Shown here: in pieces, positions 33,829 through 43,974 of the stretch
How positions within the stretch are numbered: position 1 is the first letter of the stretch
How the letters are laid out: every line of letters begins with the position of its first letter
Assembly (NCBI RefSeq): GCF_025370935.1
Contig: NC_133491.1
Location: 13,211,456-13,275,455, forward strand
Reading direction: 5' to 3'
Origin: Choristoneura fumiferana
Taxonomy: Eukaryota; Arthropoda; Insecta; Lepidoptera; Tortricidae
Length of the DNA: 64,000 nucleotides
Program-made: the position numbers and the translations under genes
The notes under the pieces: generated by a model
Told to the model about the DNA's origin: nothing
What the model saw: the letters and a program-made list of their open reading frames with translations, nothing else
Databases searched by the model: none

Positions 33829-33985
33829 ACCGTCAGAGTTGTGGTGAAGGAAAACATCGTGTGAGGAAATCTGCACGAACCTGCTAAGCAATTCCATAGT
33901 TTGTGAGGTTCCCAATCCGCACTGAGCCCACGTGGGAACTACTGCCCAAGCCCTCTCATTCTAAGATAAGGCCTGTGCTTAGCAG
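33829..33985 (+). mobile_element. SINE family B, 3' part
   Basis: GGTGAAGGAAAACATCGTG, CCAATCCGCACTGAGCCCAC, GTGGGAACTACTGCCCAAGC and AGGCCTGTGCTTAGCAGC match the family body. The tRNA head is missing and the copy ends before the (GAT)n tail. Confidence 0.75.
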
Positions 33986-34496
33986 CAGGACGTAATATGG
34001 GTCAATCAACTTTTTATTGCTGTTATTCTGCCCCGTAACCCAGGAGACAGCAGTGATACACGTGCTTAGAAAAGTTTTTGCAATGTATATCTCTACTACT
34101 TGCACGAGATGAGCCGTGAACCAGGAGACGTTACAATGGCAACCACCTACACTGAAGTTGATTGACTCATAAGTTGATATGATGATGATGATGATAAAAA
34201 AATGACTGTATATTTTATTCGGATATTCAAAGCAATTAATAACACACATTTTGTACTCCCCTGTGACAAACAAACAGGTCCAATCACCAGCAAAGAAACC
34301 TTTGAAATACTCGCAAATAACCAATTGTTGCCCGCGGCTTTGTCCGAATGTCCATCGAAAACATACATCCTGTACCTATAAGCTTAGACCATTAAACTAA
34401 CTGGAGACGTCACTCGGGCCCCTCTGCACAAAATGTACCAGGCGGTGATTTTTGCTTGTGACAGTTTCGATATGTGTGTGCATAGCGACGCGGTCA

Positions 34497-34640
34497 TCGT
34501 CATCATTATCCCAGCCTACGCACGTCCCACTGTATGGCACAGGCGTCCTCTCGAATTGAGAGAACTTGGGCCGTAGTTCCCAGACGAGCTCAGCACGGAT
34601 CGCAAACTTTACACACACCATTGAATTTGTTTTCCAGGTC
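34497..34640 (-). mobile_element. SINE family B, 3' part, inverted
   Basis: CATCATTATCCCAGCCTACG, CGTCCCACTGTATGGCACAG, CGTAGTTCCCAGACGAGCTC and CACACACCATTGAATTTG follow the body of 43579-43888 on the minus strand. The tRNA head is missing. Confidence 0.75.
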
Positions 34641-34740
34641 GTGACACGAAAATTTGATTTGATTTTCTGGGCTAGATTAAAGTTTTATATTTTATTTGAG
34701 AACACGTCGAGTGGATATTAACTATAAAACGTTTTAACAA

Positions 34741-35001
34741 AAAAATTTAACCGCCGAAAAAACTGAAAAGCAAAAAATAATACCTTTTTTGTTTGACCTT
34801 AATCGAGGTACCAGTTTGAAGTCGGTGCCTCAGCGCGAGCCAGGAGGAGTGGACCTATAGTCGTCTACCTGATGGGCTTCTATCACTCCTCCTGGCTCGT
34901 GCTGAGGCACCGACTTCAAACTGGTACCTAGATTAAGGTCAAACAAAAAATGTAGGTATTATTTTTTTCTTTTCAGTTTTTTCAGCGGTTCAATTTTTTT
35001 T
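34741..35001. mobile_element. Large palindromic element (260 bp)
   Basis: The outer arms read AACCGCCGAAAAAACTGAAA versus the inverted TTCAGTTTTTTCAGCGGTT. The inner arms contain GGTACCAGTTTGAAGTCGG, GCCTCAGC and GAGCCAGGAGGAGT, nearly perfectly inverted, with a loop near 34860. It is followed by a dispersed repeat (35010-35180) ending GAGAACCTCCTCCC, TTTTTTTCGTCGGTTAAAAA, whose relative lies at 16285-16350. Confidence 0.75.
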
Positions 35002-35189
35002 TCAAGGTTTTTATTTTATACTTTTTTCAAAATGTATATAATACCAAGTTCAAGGTATACGCTTTCCAATAAAAAAAGAATCATCAAAATCGGACTACTC
35101 TGTAAAAAGTTATGCGTGGTCATACATAAAAAAAAATACGCGTCGACTTGAGAACCTCCTCCCTTTTTTTCGTCGGTTAAAAATTGATG

Positions 35190-36570
35190 GATTCGGCTTC
35201 CGCACCGCCTCTTTAAAAATGCTTCTTAAAGTGACAGTTTATTAACAGAAACTAGACACCTCCAGTTGGCTTAATACTACCCTAAAAGCGAGAACAAAAG
35301 CACCGACCAACGACAATTTTCAAAACGAATGTAATTGACACCCTTAGTTTTTTTTTAAATCCATAGAACGGAACTTCAAAGTGGCCAGTATGACTCATTA
35401 TACGATTGAAACGTTTCAAAAAAAAACAAGCGACGATTTGCCGCCGGACAAATTTAATCATGCAGTTGTAAAAAGTCGGCGTGTTAAAACATGCAAACTG
35501 AATTTAAAAATTGAACGGTAAAGCGAATTTGTAAGAAAGCACGGTGGGTGGCGATTGGTATGAAGGCGGTACGTTTGCAAACTGAACGATTTAGAATAAT
35601 AAAGTAAGGGCGGTGTCCATACAAAGGGCAAATGGGTAAGATTGTATAGGAGCAACAGTAAGTGACCTTTCTGAGTACAAAGCTTAATGGGAAGTCCCCT
35701 GCGGTGAGGGAGCAGCAAGAATAACGTCTTCACCGTTTGACCGTAGCGAAATTTGGAAATAGGTGACAGGGTTGGCACTACAGAAGGCAAATACCATGTC
35801 ACGAGGGAAAAAACCGGTATTTGTTTTCACTGTTCAGTCTGTCATGCGTGTTAGTAAAAATGTGTTTGAATTTGAATTTGTTATTGCAAAATTGTGGTTA
35901 CAAAAGTTTCAACTAACTGTGTTTTGTAATTTAAGAATAAATTAATTGAAACCACATTTGAATTTCTGGAGGTAAAAAAATCACACAAGCTTTCAAAAAA
36001 GTTACCTTGGTAAAATAAAAGTAATTAAAAAATATATTGTTTGTTTTCTTTATATACAAAATCTACGTTATAAAAAATCTTTGTGTTAGGAATCGAAATT
36101 AAACCGCAGGTAAGAAATTAATCAATTGATTAAATTTGAGTCATGTCTACATTACTGCAAACTATTAAATAAAATTTCTATTTCATATTATTTGTATTTA
36201 TAATTATGAGTAGGTACTAAAAATTAACGAATAACTCACAACCCTACCGCAATAAGTTTCAAAAATTGTGTTACTTGCCCAACTTATAATTCCATCTCAT
36301 TTGCACCCAAAAACCTTCCATCGACACCACTAAGGATTATTTACAGCCCTCACAAAACTTACAATGTGGCTACTATATTATAAAAGCACGAAATTTCGTC
36401 TCTTAGCATTTTATGGCACAAAATTAGTTCCTGTCGTCTTTGTCTGAATCGATTGTCGCCAGACTGTCGCTAATTTCTTTCAGTGGAATTGCTTTTCATA
36501 CGTAATAGACCAGTAAAAGACGAAGGTCTTTGTTTACGGGCTTTAAGAAAGTATTGCTCTACTACTCGTA
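35190..36570. other. Intergenic, no supported gene
   Basis: About 1.4 kb. A 114-codon minus-strand frame (35458-35802, start MTWYLPSVVPTLSP) has no recognisable domain and a Leu/Thr/Arg/His-rich composition typical of antisense translation. No repeats were recognised. Confidence 0.45.
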
Positions 36571-36575
36571 TTGTT

Positions 36576-37190
36576 AGGGTTCCGGAGCCAAAATGGCAAA
36601 AACGGAAAACTTATAGTTTCGCCATGTCTGTCTGTCTGTCCGTCCGTCCGCGGCTTTGCTCAGGGACTATCAATGCTCGAAAGCTGTAATTTTGCACGGA
36701 TATATATGTAAACTATGCCGACAAAATGGTACAATAAAAAACTAAAAAAAAATACCATAGACGTAAAGTGAGGGTGATTTTTTTTTCTCATCCAACCCTA
36801 TAGTGTGGGGTATCCTTGGATAGGTCTTTTAAAACCATTAGGAGTTAAGACGATTTTTCGATTCATTTTTTTTGCGAAATATTTGCAAATTTTCATTAAA
36901 ATCGAGCGTCCCCCCCCACCCCTCTAAAATGTACAGTGGGTGGAAAATATTTAAAAAATTCAGGATAAGTAGTATATAAACTTTCAAGGAAAACTATAAC
37001 GGCTAAGTTTGCTTGAGAATTATTAGTAGTTTTACTCTTAAATAGCAGCCTAAGGTAGGTATGAAATATACCTTAACTTGGAAGATTCCGTATAAAATAC
37101 GAAATCCTTAGAAAAATATTACTTACATTTTTCGTAATGGCTACGGAACCCTTTGGGCGTGTCCGACACGCTCTTGGCCGGTTTTTTTTT
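36576..37190 (+). repeat. GGGTTCCG...CGGAACCC repeat, long copy
   Basis: It starts AGGGTTCCGGAGCCAAAATG with (TGTC)n at 36626-36640 and CGTCCGCGGCTTTGCTCAG. It ends GGCTACGGAACCCTTTGGGC, GTGTCCGACACGC, TCTTGGCCGGTTTTTTTT. The near-inverted ends (GGGTTCCGtaGCC / GGCTACGGAACCC) recur at 38598-39029 and 48611-49105. No protein is encoded, so it is probably a non-autonomous element. Confidence 0.65.
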
Positions 37191-37394
37191 GGATTTATAA
37201 AGCAACTAAAATGACGTTAGCTGTGACAACCTTTAATTTTTTAATGAGTTTCGGAACTTTAAATAAACTGTATCAATGAACTAAAACCCGAAATGGAGCA
37301 GCGCAAAGTAACGCATGATTTAATAAATTGAACCTGTATTACGTCATAGAACTTACAAAATGAGCTCGACAAATTACCACGGGACTATATAAAC

Positions 37395-37660
37395 AATTAC
37401 TCTGCTCACCCGCGACCTTACGACAGCTACGTCCAAATATGTAATTATCATGGTGAAAACGGTTGCATGGCTCTGATGATGAACTCTGGTTGAGTTCAAA
37501 ACGCGTCAGTGTAGTGTGGTGGTGGTAGTTGCGTTTGTCTGATGTTTGTGTGTACACGAACACACATTTATTCCATAGACGTACAGTAGCTATAGTAAGG
37601 TTGCGAGTGTACTACAGTAATTGGAAAGTAACGCATTATTCAATAAATTATACTTTTCCG
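37395..37660 (-). repeat. Repeat with CACCCGCGACCTTACGA
   Basis: Shares CTCACCCGCGACCTTA, CTCTGGTTGAGTTCAAAACG, CGTCAGTGTAGTGTGGTGG and AAAGTAACGCATTATTCAAT with the copies at 41195-41457 and 41885-42035, but with blocks rearranged or inverted. Strand is ambiguous for parts. Confidence 0.5.
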
Positions 37661-37855
37661 GTAAAACAGAGGTTGGAACCCGGGACTTCGCACAAAGAGA
37701 GTAGGATAGGATAGGACATTGATTTAAAATTCTAAACGTCTTTGCTCTGTTACTGTTCAATATCTATCATGTATCATTCATTATAATAAAGGTGGCATCT
37801 GATCTTTCTTTTGTTACTTCTTTAACTCAGCGATGTGCAGCCTAACCACCGACAC

Positions 37856-38028
37856 TTACTTGATAGTACAAACTTTGGGATCCATGGACTGCAGGTAATT
37901 GTTCAGGCTGTTCTCGCAGTTGGTGTACGCCATACCGAGCCCCGCTCCCCCTCCTATGTACATGGGCCATCTCCTCGCACTGCGCAGGAAAAAGCTGCCC
38001 ATCATACTGCCGATTACGAGTCCGGCAA
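37856..38028 (-). CDS. MICOS complex subunit MIC10, last coding exon
   Basis: The minus strand encodes 56 residues: AGLVIGSMMGSFFL, then RSARRWPMYIGGGAGLGMAY, then TNCENSLNNYLQSMDPKVCT-IK and TAA. MIC10 is a small hairpin protein of the inner mitochondrial membrane that oligomerises to bend cristae junctions. The family signature is two glycine-rich membrane segments joined by a short basic loop ending R-x-W-P, the second with G-x-G-x-G-x-G(M)AY and then N-C. All of these are present, and the position of the intron agrees with the family's known break before the first glycine-rich segment. The acceptor is TTCCAG (reverse of 38029-38034). A phase-1 upstream exon, encoding the conserved start (K-W-D-R-C in known members), was not found in the window. 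The bases after the stop, GTAAGTGTC in register, could alternatively be a splice donor. A possible poly(A) signal is at about 37566-37572. Confidence 0.85.
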
Positions 38029-38033
38029 CTGGA

Positions 38034-38062
38034 ATTATCATCATCATTATCATCATCATCAT
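38034..38062. repeat. (ATC)n microsatellite at the MIC10 splice acceptor
   Basis: ATTATCATCATCATTATC followed by ATC repeats. On the gene strand this is (GATGAT)n immediately before TTCCAG, where a polypyrimidine tract would be expected. Confidence 0.85.
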
Positions 38063-38084
38063 CAAATTATTTTCAAATTCAAAT

Positions 38085-38250
38085 TCAAGTGGTTGGCTGT
38101 AGGAAACGGCGTATCTGACTGTGCCAGACAGTCTGCCAACAGAAGGGTATGGCGGGAGATCGTACGGAGAGCTGTGTCTGCCTCTACCACCGACGCGCAC
38201 GCCTCAATGTGACCACGACCGCTATGCCAAGAGCGACACGACAAAGAAGA
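38085..38250 (+). pseudogene. LINE C-terminal fragment
   Basis: The plus strand reads GVSDCARQSANRRVWREIV, then RRAVSASTTDAHASM and a stop, followed by A/G-rich AAGAAGAGAAGAAGAAGA. The D-R/Q...R-x-x-W-R-x-x-V-R-R-A pattern resembles the extreme C-terminus of RTE-like LINE proteins. It abuts retroelement A at 38261. Too short for a firm family call. Confidence 0.5.
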
Positions 38251-38260
38251 GAAGAAGAAG

Positions 38261-38527
38261 AGGACCTTGTGCAAGGTCCGCCCGTATTGCTACCACCATC
38301 TTGCTCGCTAATCCTGCCGTGAAGCAGCATTTGCACTGTTGTATTTCGGCGTGGAGAGTAAGACAGCCGGTGAAATTATTGGCACTTGAGGTATGCCATC
38401 TTAGGCCACTAGGTTGGCAACGCATCTGCAATACCCCTGGTGTTGCAGATGTTTATGGGCGGTGGTGATCTCTTACCATCAGGAGACCAACTTTCTCGTT
38501 TGCCACCCAGTCGAATAAAAAAAAAGT
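38261..38527 (+). mobile_element. SINE-like retroelement A
   Basis: Runs from AGGACCTTGTGCAAGGTCCG to TACCATCAGGAGACCAACTT and ACCCAGTCGAATAAAAAAAA. AATAAA merges with the A-tail. Together with 10195, 33185 and 53653 it defines a family about 265 bp long. It lies in the inferred MIC10 intron, antisense to that gene. Confidence 0.75.
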
Positions 38528-38597
38528 CATTTATTTGGTAAGTGGGCTGCAATTCTTAAATCGCAATTATTTCTCAATTCTTTTACACGTCTTTTTT

Positions 38598-39029
38598 AGG
38601 GTTCCGTAGCCAAATGGCAAAAAACGGAACCCTTGTGGATTCGTCATGTCTGTCTGTCCGTCTGTCCGTCCGTATGTCACAGCCACTTTTTCCGAAACTA
38701 TAAGAACTATACTGTTGAAACTTGGTAAGTAGATGTATTCTAAGAGCCGCATTAAGATTTTCACACAAAAATAGAAAAAAACAATAAATTTTGGGGATTC
38801 CCCATACTTAGAACAGAAACTTAAATTTTTTTTTCATCAAACCCATAAGTGTGGGGTATCTATGGATAGGTCTTCAAAATGATATTGAGGTTTTTAATAT
38901 CATTTTTTTCTAAACTGAATAGTTTGCGCGAGAGACACTTCCAAAGTGATAAAATGTGTGTGTTAATGTTTTCGTAATGGCCACGGAACCCTATTTCGTG
39001 CGTGTCCGACATGCTCTTGGCCGGTTTTT
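38598..39029 (+). repeat. GGGTTCCG...CGGAACCC repeat
   Basis: Starts AGGGTTCCGTAGCCAAATGG, then AAAAACGGAACCCTTGTGG and TGTC/CGTC repeats. Ends GGCCACGGAACCCTATTTCG, CGTGTCCGACATGC, TCTTGGCCGGTTTTT. Same ends as 36576-37190 but shorter and with a different middle. Confidence 0.65.
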
Positions 39030-40410
39030 ATTATCATCACCGCCACGACCATAATCATTATCATAATTATCAAGAAATCTCCACTATTATCATTATAACA
39101 ATGTAATGCTCCAAATTTTAATTGATAAATACTAAATTATAAATTGCTATTATCAATGCGTGAATTTTTAATCACAGCAAAAGTAATTGAACAAACTAGG
39201 AAGAAATCTTGTACATAGACAGTTGGATCGCGAGAAGAACGCAGGTTCAGTACTTTTCATTCTGAAATGTTGACAGGATTGGAATATACAAATTTGAAAA
39301 CACACAGAGCTCTACTGTATTTATACTTGTTGTTTTATACCTCTATATTTAAAAATTAAACTTAGCAAAACGCTTTACGGTAAAGGAAAACATCGTGAGG
39401 GAACCTGCACAAACCTGCGAAGCATTTCTATGGTATGTGTGAAGTTCCAATCCGCACCACCAATTTCCAACGTTGTACCTATAATAATATATTCTTGTAT
39501 CACAAAACTTAGAAAAAAAAAACGAAAACTCAGCAATGCTGGCCTGAATTTGAACAAACAATCGATTATATTTAACAAACAGAAGTCGATGAAATCTTTA
39601 ATTTACCTCTGATTTGTGTTCTATTGTAATAATAGTTTCTTTTTAAAACTAATAATAATTTGGGCCAGTGCTTCAAACGCGACGCTGATCTTTATTAAAT
39701 TAAAAATTAAAGTAATACACATCGAATAGCTGCATCGATGATATCTATGATATTTGCATATTAACTTTCCTGCAAAAGACTAAACGACTTTTAAGGCACA
39801 AACGGTTTATAACTTGGATAACACATCAAACAATTGATATTTTTATTCCCGCAGGATAGCAATAAACGAATTCCTCACACACAAAATTACGGGCTATATC
39901 TAGTAATAACAAAATACTTCTGGTATTAGGTATACAGATAAAAACGCAAGTGTATTTTAAATTTTTGTTTTGCCGACGAAACTAAAATGATTCTTATTTT
40001 CCTTTGAGTAATATTCATGTCTATTTACTCACCAGTTTTTACACCCAAATCCAAAAAACAAGACTCGTATCTCTCCTCGAAACTTCTTTTGTCAGGTTTA
40101 GTCATTTCTTTTCTAGACTATGTCAAAAACACGCCGGTCACGACTAAATACATTTTAAAACAACATAATGCTTGAATCAACTAAAAAACAAAACAAATAA
40201 AATAACAAAACCACAAAACGGAATATATGTTTTTTTGAGCGTTTAACGTGATTGACGTTGACGGTTGCTGATTTTAGTTTTAAATAATTTGACATGAAAA
40301 TGTAAGGAGTTTTTATTACTTATGAAGTCATATTTTTCGACCGTAGAGAATAGTCAAGTACGCAGCAACTTTTTTGCACTTTTTGACTGTAATTTTATTT
40401 CTTTGCTGTA
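39030..40410. other. Intergenic with a SINE B scrap
   Basis: 39376-39460 is a plus-strand fragment of SINE family B (GGAAAACATCGTGAGGGAAC, CACAAACCTGCGAAGCA). 39840-39905 carries a weak Helitron-like end (CCGCAGGATAGCAATAAACG, ATATCTAGT). The rest is AT-rich with no recognised exon, including no upstream MIC10 exon. Confidence 0.45.
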
Positions 40411-40412
40411 TA

Positions 40413-40635
40413 TACTAGCTTTTGCCCGCGCGGCTCGTCCCGCGTGGTATTCGGTTATCGTTATCGCGCGCTGTTCCCTCGGGAACTGTGCATTTTTCCG
40501 GAATAAAAAGTAGCCTTTGTCACTCTCGGGCCCATAAACTATCTCTATGCCAAAAACCACGTCGATCCATCGCTCCGTTACGGCGTGAAAGACGGACAAA
40601 CACACAAACACACTTTCACATTTATAATAATTAAA
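40413..40635 (-). mobile_element. Complete short Helitron (Lep1-like)
   Basis: The forward strand starts TACTAGCTTTTGCCCGCGCG and contains CTCGGGAACTGTGCATTTTT, AAAAAGTAGCCTTTGTCAC and AAACTATCTCTATGCC. It ends ACACACTTTCACATTTATAA. On the minus strand the element therefore begins with TTATAAATGTGAAAGTGTG and ends with a GC-rich hairpin followed by AAAAGCTAGT, the Helitron 3' signature (hairpin then CTAG-type end). Non-autonomous: no Rep/helicase. Confidence 0.75.
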
Positions 40636-40639
40636 TGGA

Positions 40640-41190
40640 TGTCATCATTATTATCAGCCTCGCGTGGGAGGGTACTACGGTCAAAGTTCAACTTATCAGG
40701 ATGCTCATCCTATATGCCGACACATGCTCTTTTAATCTAGTATTAAACTGCGACCTGTATGACCAACATATACTTTACTGCAGTCATTACAAGTGAGCTT
40801 GTATACATATAATTTTGCCAAACATTTGTTGGAACTAAATCTTTATCGGACTCAGATTCGTATGAAGTGTACATTATTGTGGCAAGGGGTTTCGTCTCGA
40901 TATTTTAGAATGCATGGAGATAATTAGATACACAGTATGGGGTCTATTATTAATGAGCAGGTAAATTTAGTTTCATCTCCTTGCTACGGCTTGGATCTAA
41001 TTTCAGCAATGGTAGTTAATAAAACATGCCTTGACAGTAAATAAATAAAATCAAGGTAGTTTTGAAGGAAGGTTAAAAAAATAATTAAAAATTTGTGGGT
41101 AGTTTTGTTTTGTTTTATAAAACATATGTGGGTACTTGGGGAGTTACAGTGACAAATTAAAACGGTGGTTGTGGTTCGTTAGTCTTACAA
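40640..41190. other. Intergenic, no recognised feature
   Basis: No exon, RNA gene or repeat was recognised. Confidence 0.5.
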
Positions 41191-41194
41191 CTGG

Positions 41195-41457
41195 TAGCAT
41201 GGTGTACGGTTGTGTCACTCTGAAGATGAGCTCTGGTTGAGTTCGAAACGCGTCAGTGTAGTGTGGTGGTGGTGATAGATGGGTTTGTGTGATTTGTGTG
41301 TGTTCTTACAGTGTGGAGGTGGAGGAACTGCATGAACACGCATATTTTGCATAAGCTTAGCTATCGTAAGGTCGCGGGTGAGCAAGGAAATTCTTTTAAT
41401 TCATTGATATGGACCTCCGCAAAGTAACGCCTGATTCAATAAATTAAGTCAAGTCTA
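41195..41457 (+). repeat. GGACCTCCGCAAAG repeat family, longest copy
   Basis: Contains GCTCTGGTTGAGTTCGAAAC, GCGTCAGTGTAGTGTGGTGG, GCATATTTTGCATAAGCTTA, AAGGTCGCGGGTGAGCAAGG, then TTGATATGGACCTCCGCAAA and CGCCTGATTCAATAAATT. The AATAAA near the end suggests a retroelement 3' region. Partial copies: 11760-11825, 37395-37660, 41885-42035 and 53568-53590. Confidence 0.55.
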
Positions 41458-41510
41458 GTCAAGACAAGTCGGATGTCAACAATACGTAAGTAGGACGAAG
41501 GTTCCACCCA

Positions 41511-41632
41511 GCAAGGCTACTACGAAACTCGAAGTTCGTATCGTACCGTCCCTCTCGCTCTCGTATTAAATATAAGTGTCAGAGGGACCGCACGAAACGA
41601 ACTTCGAGTTTCGATTTTCGTAGTAGCCCTGC
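41511..41632. mobile_element. MITE-like palindrome (GCAGGGCTACTACGAAA ends)
   Basis: The ends read GCAAGGCTACTACGAAA and the inverted TTTTCGTAGTAGCCCTGC. The inner arms pair through CTCGAAGTTCGT and GTCCCTCT/AGAGGGAC. This is the complete form of the half element at 2747-2815. Confidence 0.7.
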
Positions 41633-41884
41633 TGGTACGCGATTCAGTTCCTTTGACTGTACTTGCGCCTGCGACGCAAACTTATCTTCAAAACCCGCGT
41701 CTCGCTTGCTTCACAACTCACATCAGGCGCGTGGTATTTATTTCGTACGTATATTTTTTCCAAGTCGCTACACTCTCTCTTGACAGAGTGGTCGGGTCGT
41801 TTCCGTCGGTTGAGAATCAGTAATGAACATGGCGACTTTTTTGTTAAAATAGTGTCGTGGTTTTCCTCTTGCCTTCCACAGCAC

Positions 41885-42035
41885 AGTGGTTTGTGTGATT
41901 TGTGTGTGTTCTTACAGTGTGGTGGTGGAGGAGCTGCGTGAACGCGCATATTTTGCATAAACTTATAAGTTTATATATACTTATAGCTATAGCTATCATA
42001 AGGTCGCGGGTGAACAAAGAAATTCTTTTAGTTCG
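41885..42035 (+). repeat. GGACCTCCGCAAAG repeat family, middle part
   Basis: GGTTTGTGTGATTTGTGTGT, GGAGCTGCGTGAACGCGCAT and AAGGTCGCGGGTGAACAAAG match the middle of 41195-41457. A palindromic TATAGCTATAGCTAT stretch sits inside. The stretch between the two copies (41640-41885) has open frames on both strands without recognisable domains. Confidence 0.5.
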
Positions 42036-42363
42036 TTTTCAAAACTCTGATAGCAACAAAATAATAGCCGTCTCCGTGTAGCGTTTAAACCGTCACTATT
42101 TGACAAATGGCAACCGTGGACGTCGACTCCAGGGTTGTCAATATCGCTTCGTTACCGAGAAACAGCTTTGATAAGACATGCAGATAGGATTACTGGTAGG
42201 CAGCCCTATTTCCCTGATTAGCCAGCTTGTAGGTAAGCTCTTTGTCTATTACCGGCTTAGACTGCATCGATTAAGTACGATTCGGTCTTAATTGGACGTG
42301 CATTGGTTTGGCTGAAGGTCTTAGTGGAAGTCGGGGTTATGAAGTTGGCATGTAATATAAACA

Positions 42364-42440
42364 TATCATCAGCATCCCGGCCAATATACTTCCCACTGCT
42401 GGGCACTGGCCTCCTTTCACAATGCGGATTAGGAACTTGA
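42364..42440 (-). mobile_element. SINE family B tail fragment
   Basis: ATCATCAGCATCCCGGCCAA, CCCACTGCTGGGCACTGGCC and AATGCGGATTAGGAACTTG follow the family's 3' part on the minus strand, with an internal deletion. Confidence 0.6.
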
Positions 42441-42465
42441 ATGAAACACATCAAATTGAAATAGG

Positions 42466-42601
42466 TACAGCCAAGGGCAAAGATATCGACACGGCCAAAG
42501 TTGCGAAAATATGTATACACGGTCTTAATGTTCAGTGCATAAAGTCGTGTATACATATTTTTGTAACTTTGGCCGTGTCGATATTTTTGCCCTTGACTGT
42601 A
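42466..42601. mobile_element. TA-flanked CAGT hairpin element
   Basis: Begins TACAGCCAAGGGCAAAGATA and ends ATTTTTGCCCTTGACTGTA. The arms contain TCGACACGGCCAAAGTT and AAAATATGTATACACG, inverted and nearly perfect. TA at both borders plus a CAG(T/C) terminus is what mariner/Tc1-type elements leave. Non-coding. Confidence 0.7.
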
Positions 42602-42611
42602 CTGGTTTCAT

Positions 42612-42745
42612 CACGATCGTGGAAAATTGAAATGTAATTGTGCACATAAATTTCGAAAAACTCAGAGGTGCTAACCTAGTGGTTTGACATAATGAATGAT
42701 CTCTCAAATGAGGTCGTGAGTTCAAACCCGGGCTTCATTTTTCTA
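42612..42745 (+). mobile_element. Rearranged SINE B copy
   Basis: The first part (AATGTAATTGTGCACATAAA, TTTCGAAAAACTCAGAGGTGC) is body sequence in minus orientation. It is joined to a tRNA-like head in plus orientation (AACCTAGTGGTTTGACATAA, GAGGTCGTGAGTTCAAACCC). The two parts face opposite ways, so the copy is chimeric or two copies are fused. Confidence 0.6.
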
Positions 42746-42749
42746 TCAT

Positions 42750-43130
42750 TTTATCTTTGTTTTTTTTTCGCTAAACGTTTGTTGCTATGGTTTGTTGCAA
42801 ATACAGGAGATGCCAAATATCTTAGTCGGCAATAGGCGTTAAATTAAAACGTAAGTTAACCTTTTGATTAAGTGTTTCATTTACCAAGAGGGCGATGTTT
42901 ATTAAAATTATGCAAATATATAATAAAATAAATCACTCTACATTAAAATGACCGTCATAATACACTTAATACGTGATGGCCGAAAAAAATTAAAATTCAG
43001 CTCTCGTCCACAACCCTTTTTGCGAAGTTTGGAATTTTTAATTTCGGACAATATTAATGACATGATGTACGTTTAGGCATGTGTGGACGTGTCATACTTT
43101 ATGAAAAAGTGGACTCGTAATAAATTATTA
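42750..43130. other. Intergenic, no recognised feature
   Basis: AT-rich sequence with nothing supportable. Confidence 0.5.
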
Positions 43131-43305
43131 TCCGATAACGAAAATACAAACTGAGACTTGGATGCACAGAAAAACCAGAAAAAGAGACCAGCGCTCGGAA
43201 TCGAGCCCAGGTCCTCAGCATTCCGTGCTGCGTGCCATACCCCTACACTACCACTGGACAGGAGTACAAACAGGAATTTCTCCTATGCACACATATCTCA
43301 GGTTA
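43131..43305 (-). mobile_element. tRNA-derived SINE (family D)
   Basis: On the minus strand the tRNA-like head includes CCAGTGGTAGTGTAGGGGTA and box B, GGGCTCGATTCC (one change from GGTTCGATTCC), followed by the CTTTTTCTGGTTTTTCTGTG body. A body-end block in the opposite sense lies just downstream (43375-43450). Confidence 0.75.
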
Positions 43306-43578
43306 CTTTTTTCTACTACGCTACTTAAGCAGCAGTACTAGCGACATCTATGTTTCGCTCTCATCGATGAATTTTCGATATGGTTTTACGGGATGACCAT
43401 AAAAGTAACAAATTTGGAGTTGAAAAAAAAATACAAAAAGACTCCAAATAACCAATCATAATATTATCCGATAACACAGCCTTTGAAAGCAGAAAGGTTC
43501 AAATATCGTGTAACTGTGTTAAATATTTAGTTGTGTGAAATTAAATACCTATTTGTTAGGTATATAAGTCATTAAAAT

Positions 43579-43888
43579 ATCATCATCATCATCATCCCAG
43601 CCTATATACGTCCCACTGCTGGGCACAGGCCTCCTCTCAGAACAAGAGGGCTTGGGCCATAGTTCCCACGCGGGCCCAGTGCGGATTGGGAACTTCACAC
43701 GCACCATTGAATTTCTTCGCAGGTTTGTCCAGGTTCCTCACGATGTTTTCCTTCACCGCAAAGCTCGTGGTAAATTTCAAATGTAATTCCGCACATGAAT
43801 TTCGAAAAACTCAGAGGTGCGAGCCGGGGTTTGAACCCACGACCCTCTGTTTGAGAGGCGATAGGTCAAACCACTAGCCACCACGGCT
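43579..43888 (-). mobile_element. tRNA-derived SINE family B, full length
   Basis: Read on the minus strand: head CCGTGGTGGCTAGTGGTTTG, then GGTCGTGGGTTCAAACCCCG with box B, GGTTCAAACC. The body follows (TTTTTCGAAATTCATGTGCG, GGTGAAGGAAAACATCGTG, GAAGTTCCCAATCCGCACTG, GAGGAGGCCTGTGCCCAGCA), ending GTGGGACGTATATAGGCTGG and (GAT)n. This is the reference copy for at least nine fragments in the window. Box A and B suggest an RNA polymerase III promoter. Confidence 0.9.
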
Positions 43889-43974
43889 CATTAAAATATG
43901 ATGATTATTATTATTGTATTGTATGTAGGTACAGCTATTTATTAAACATAAAACATGACTGTTAACAAGAGAAA

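Noticed and set aside
35458..35802. 114-codon minus-strand open frame as a gene
   Set aside because: No recognisable domain, no splice or promoter context, and low-complexity Leu/Thr/His-rich composition.
41644..41958. Overlapping open frames on both strands (104 and 92 codons)
   Set aside because: They lie between two copies of one dispersed repeat and neither strand shows a known domain.
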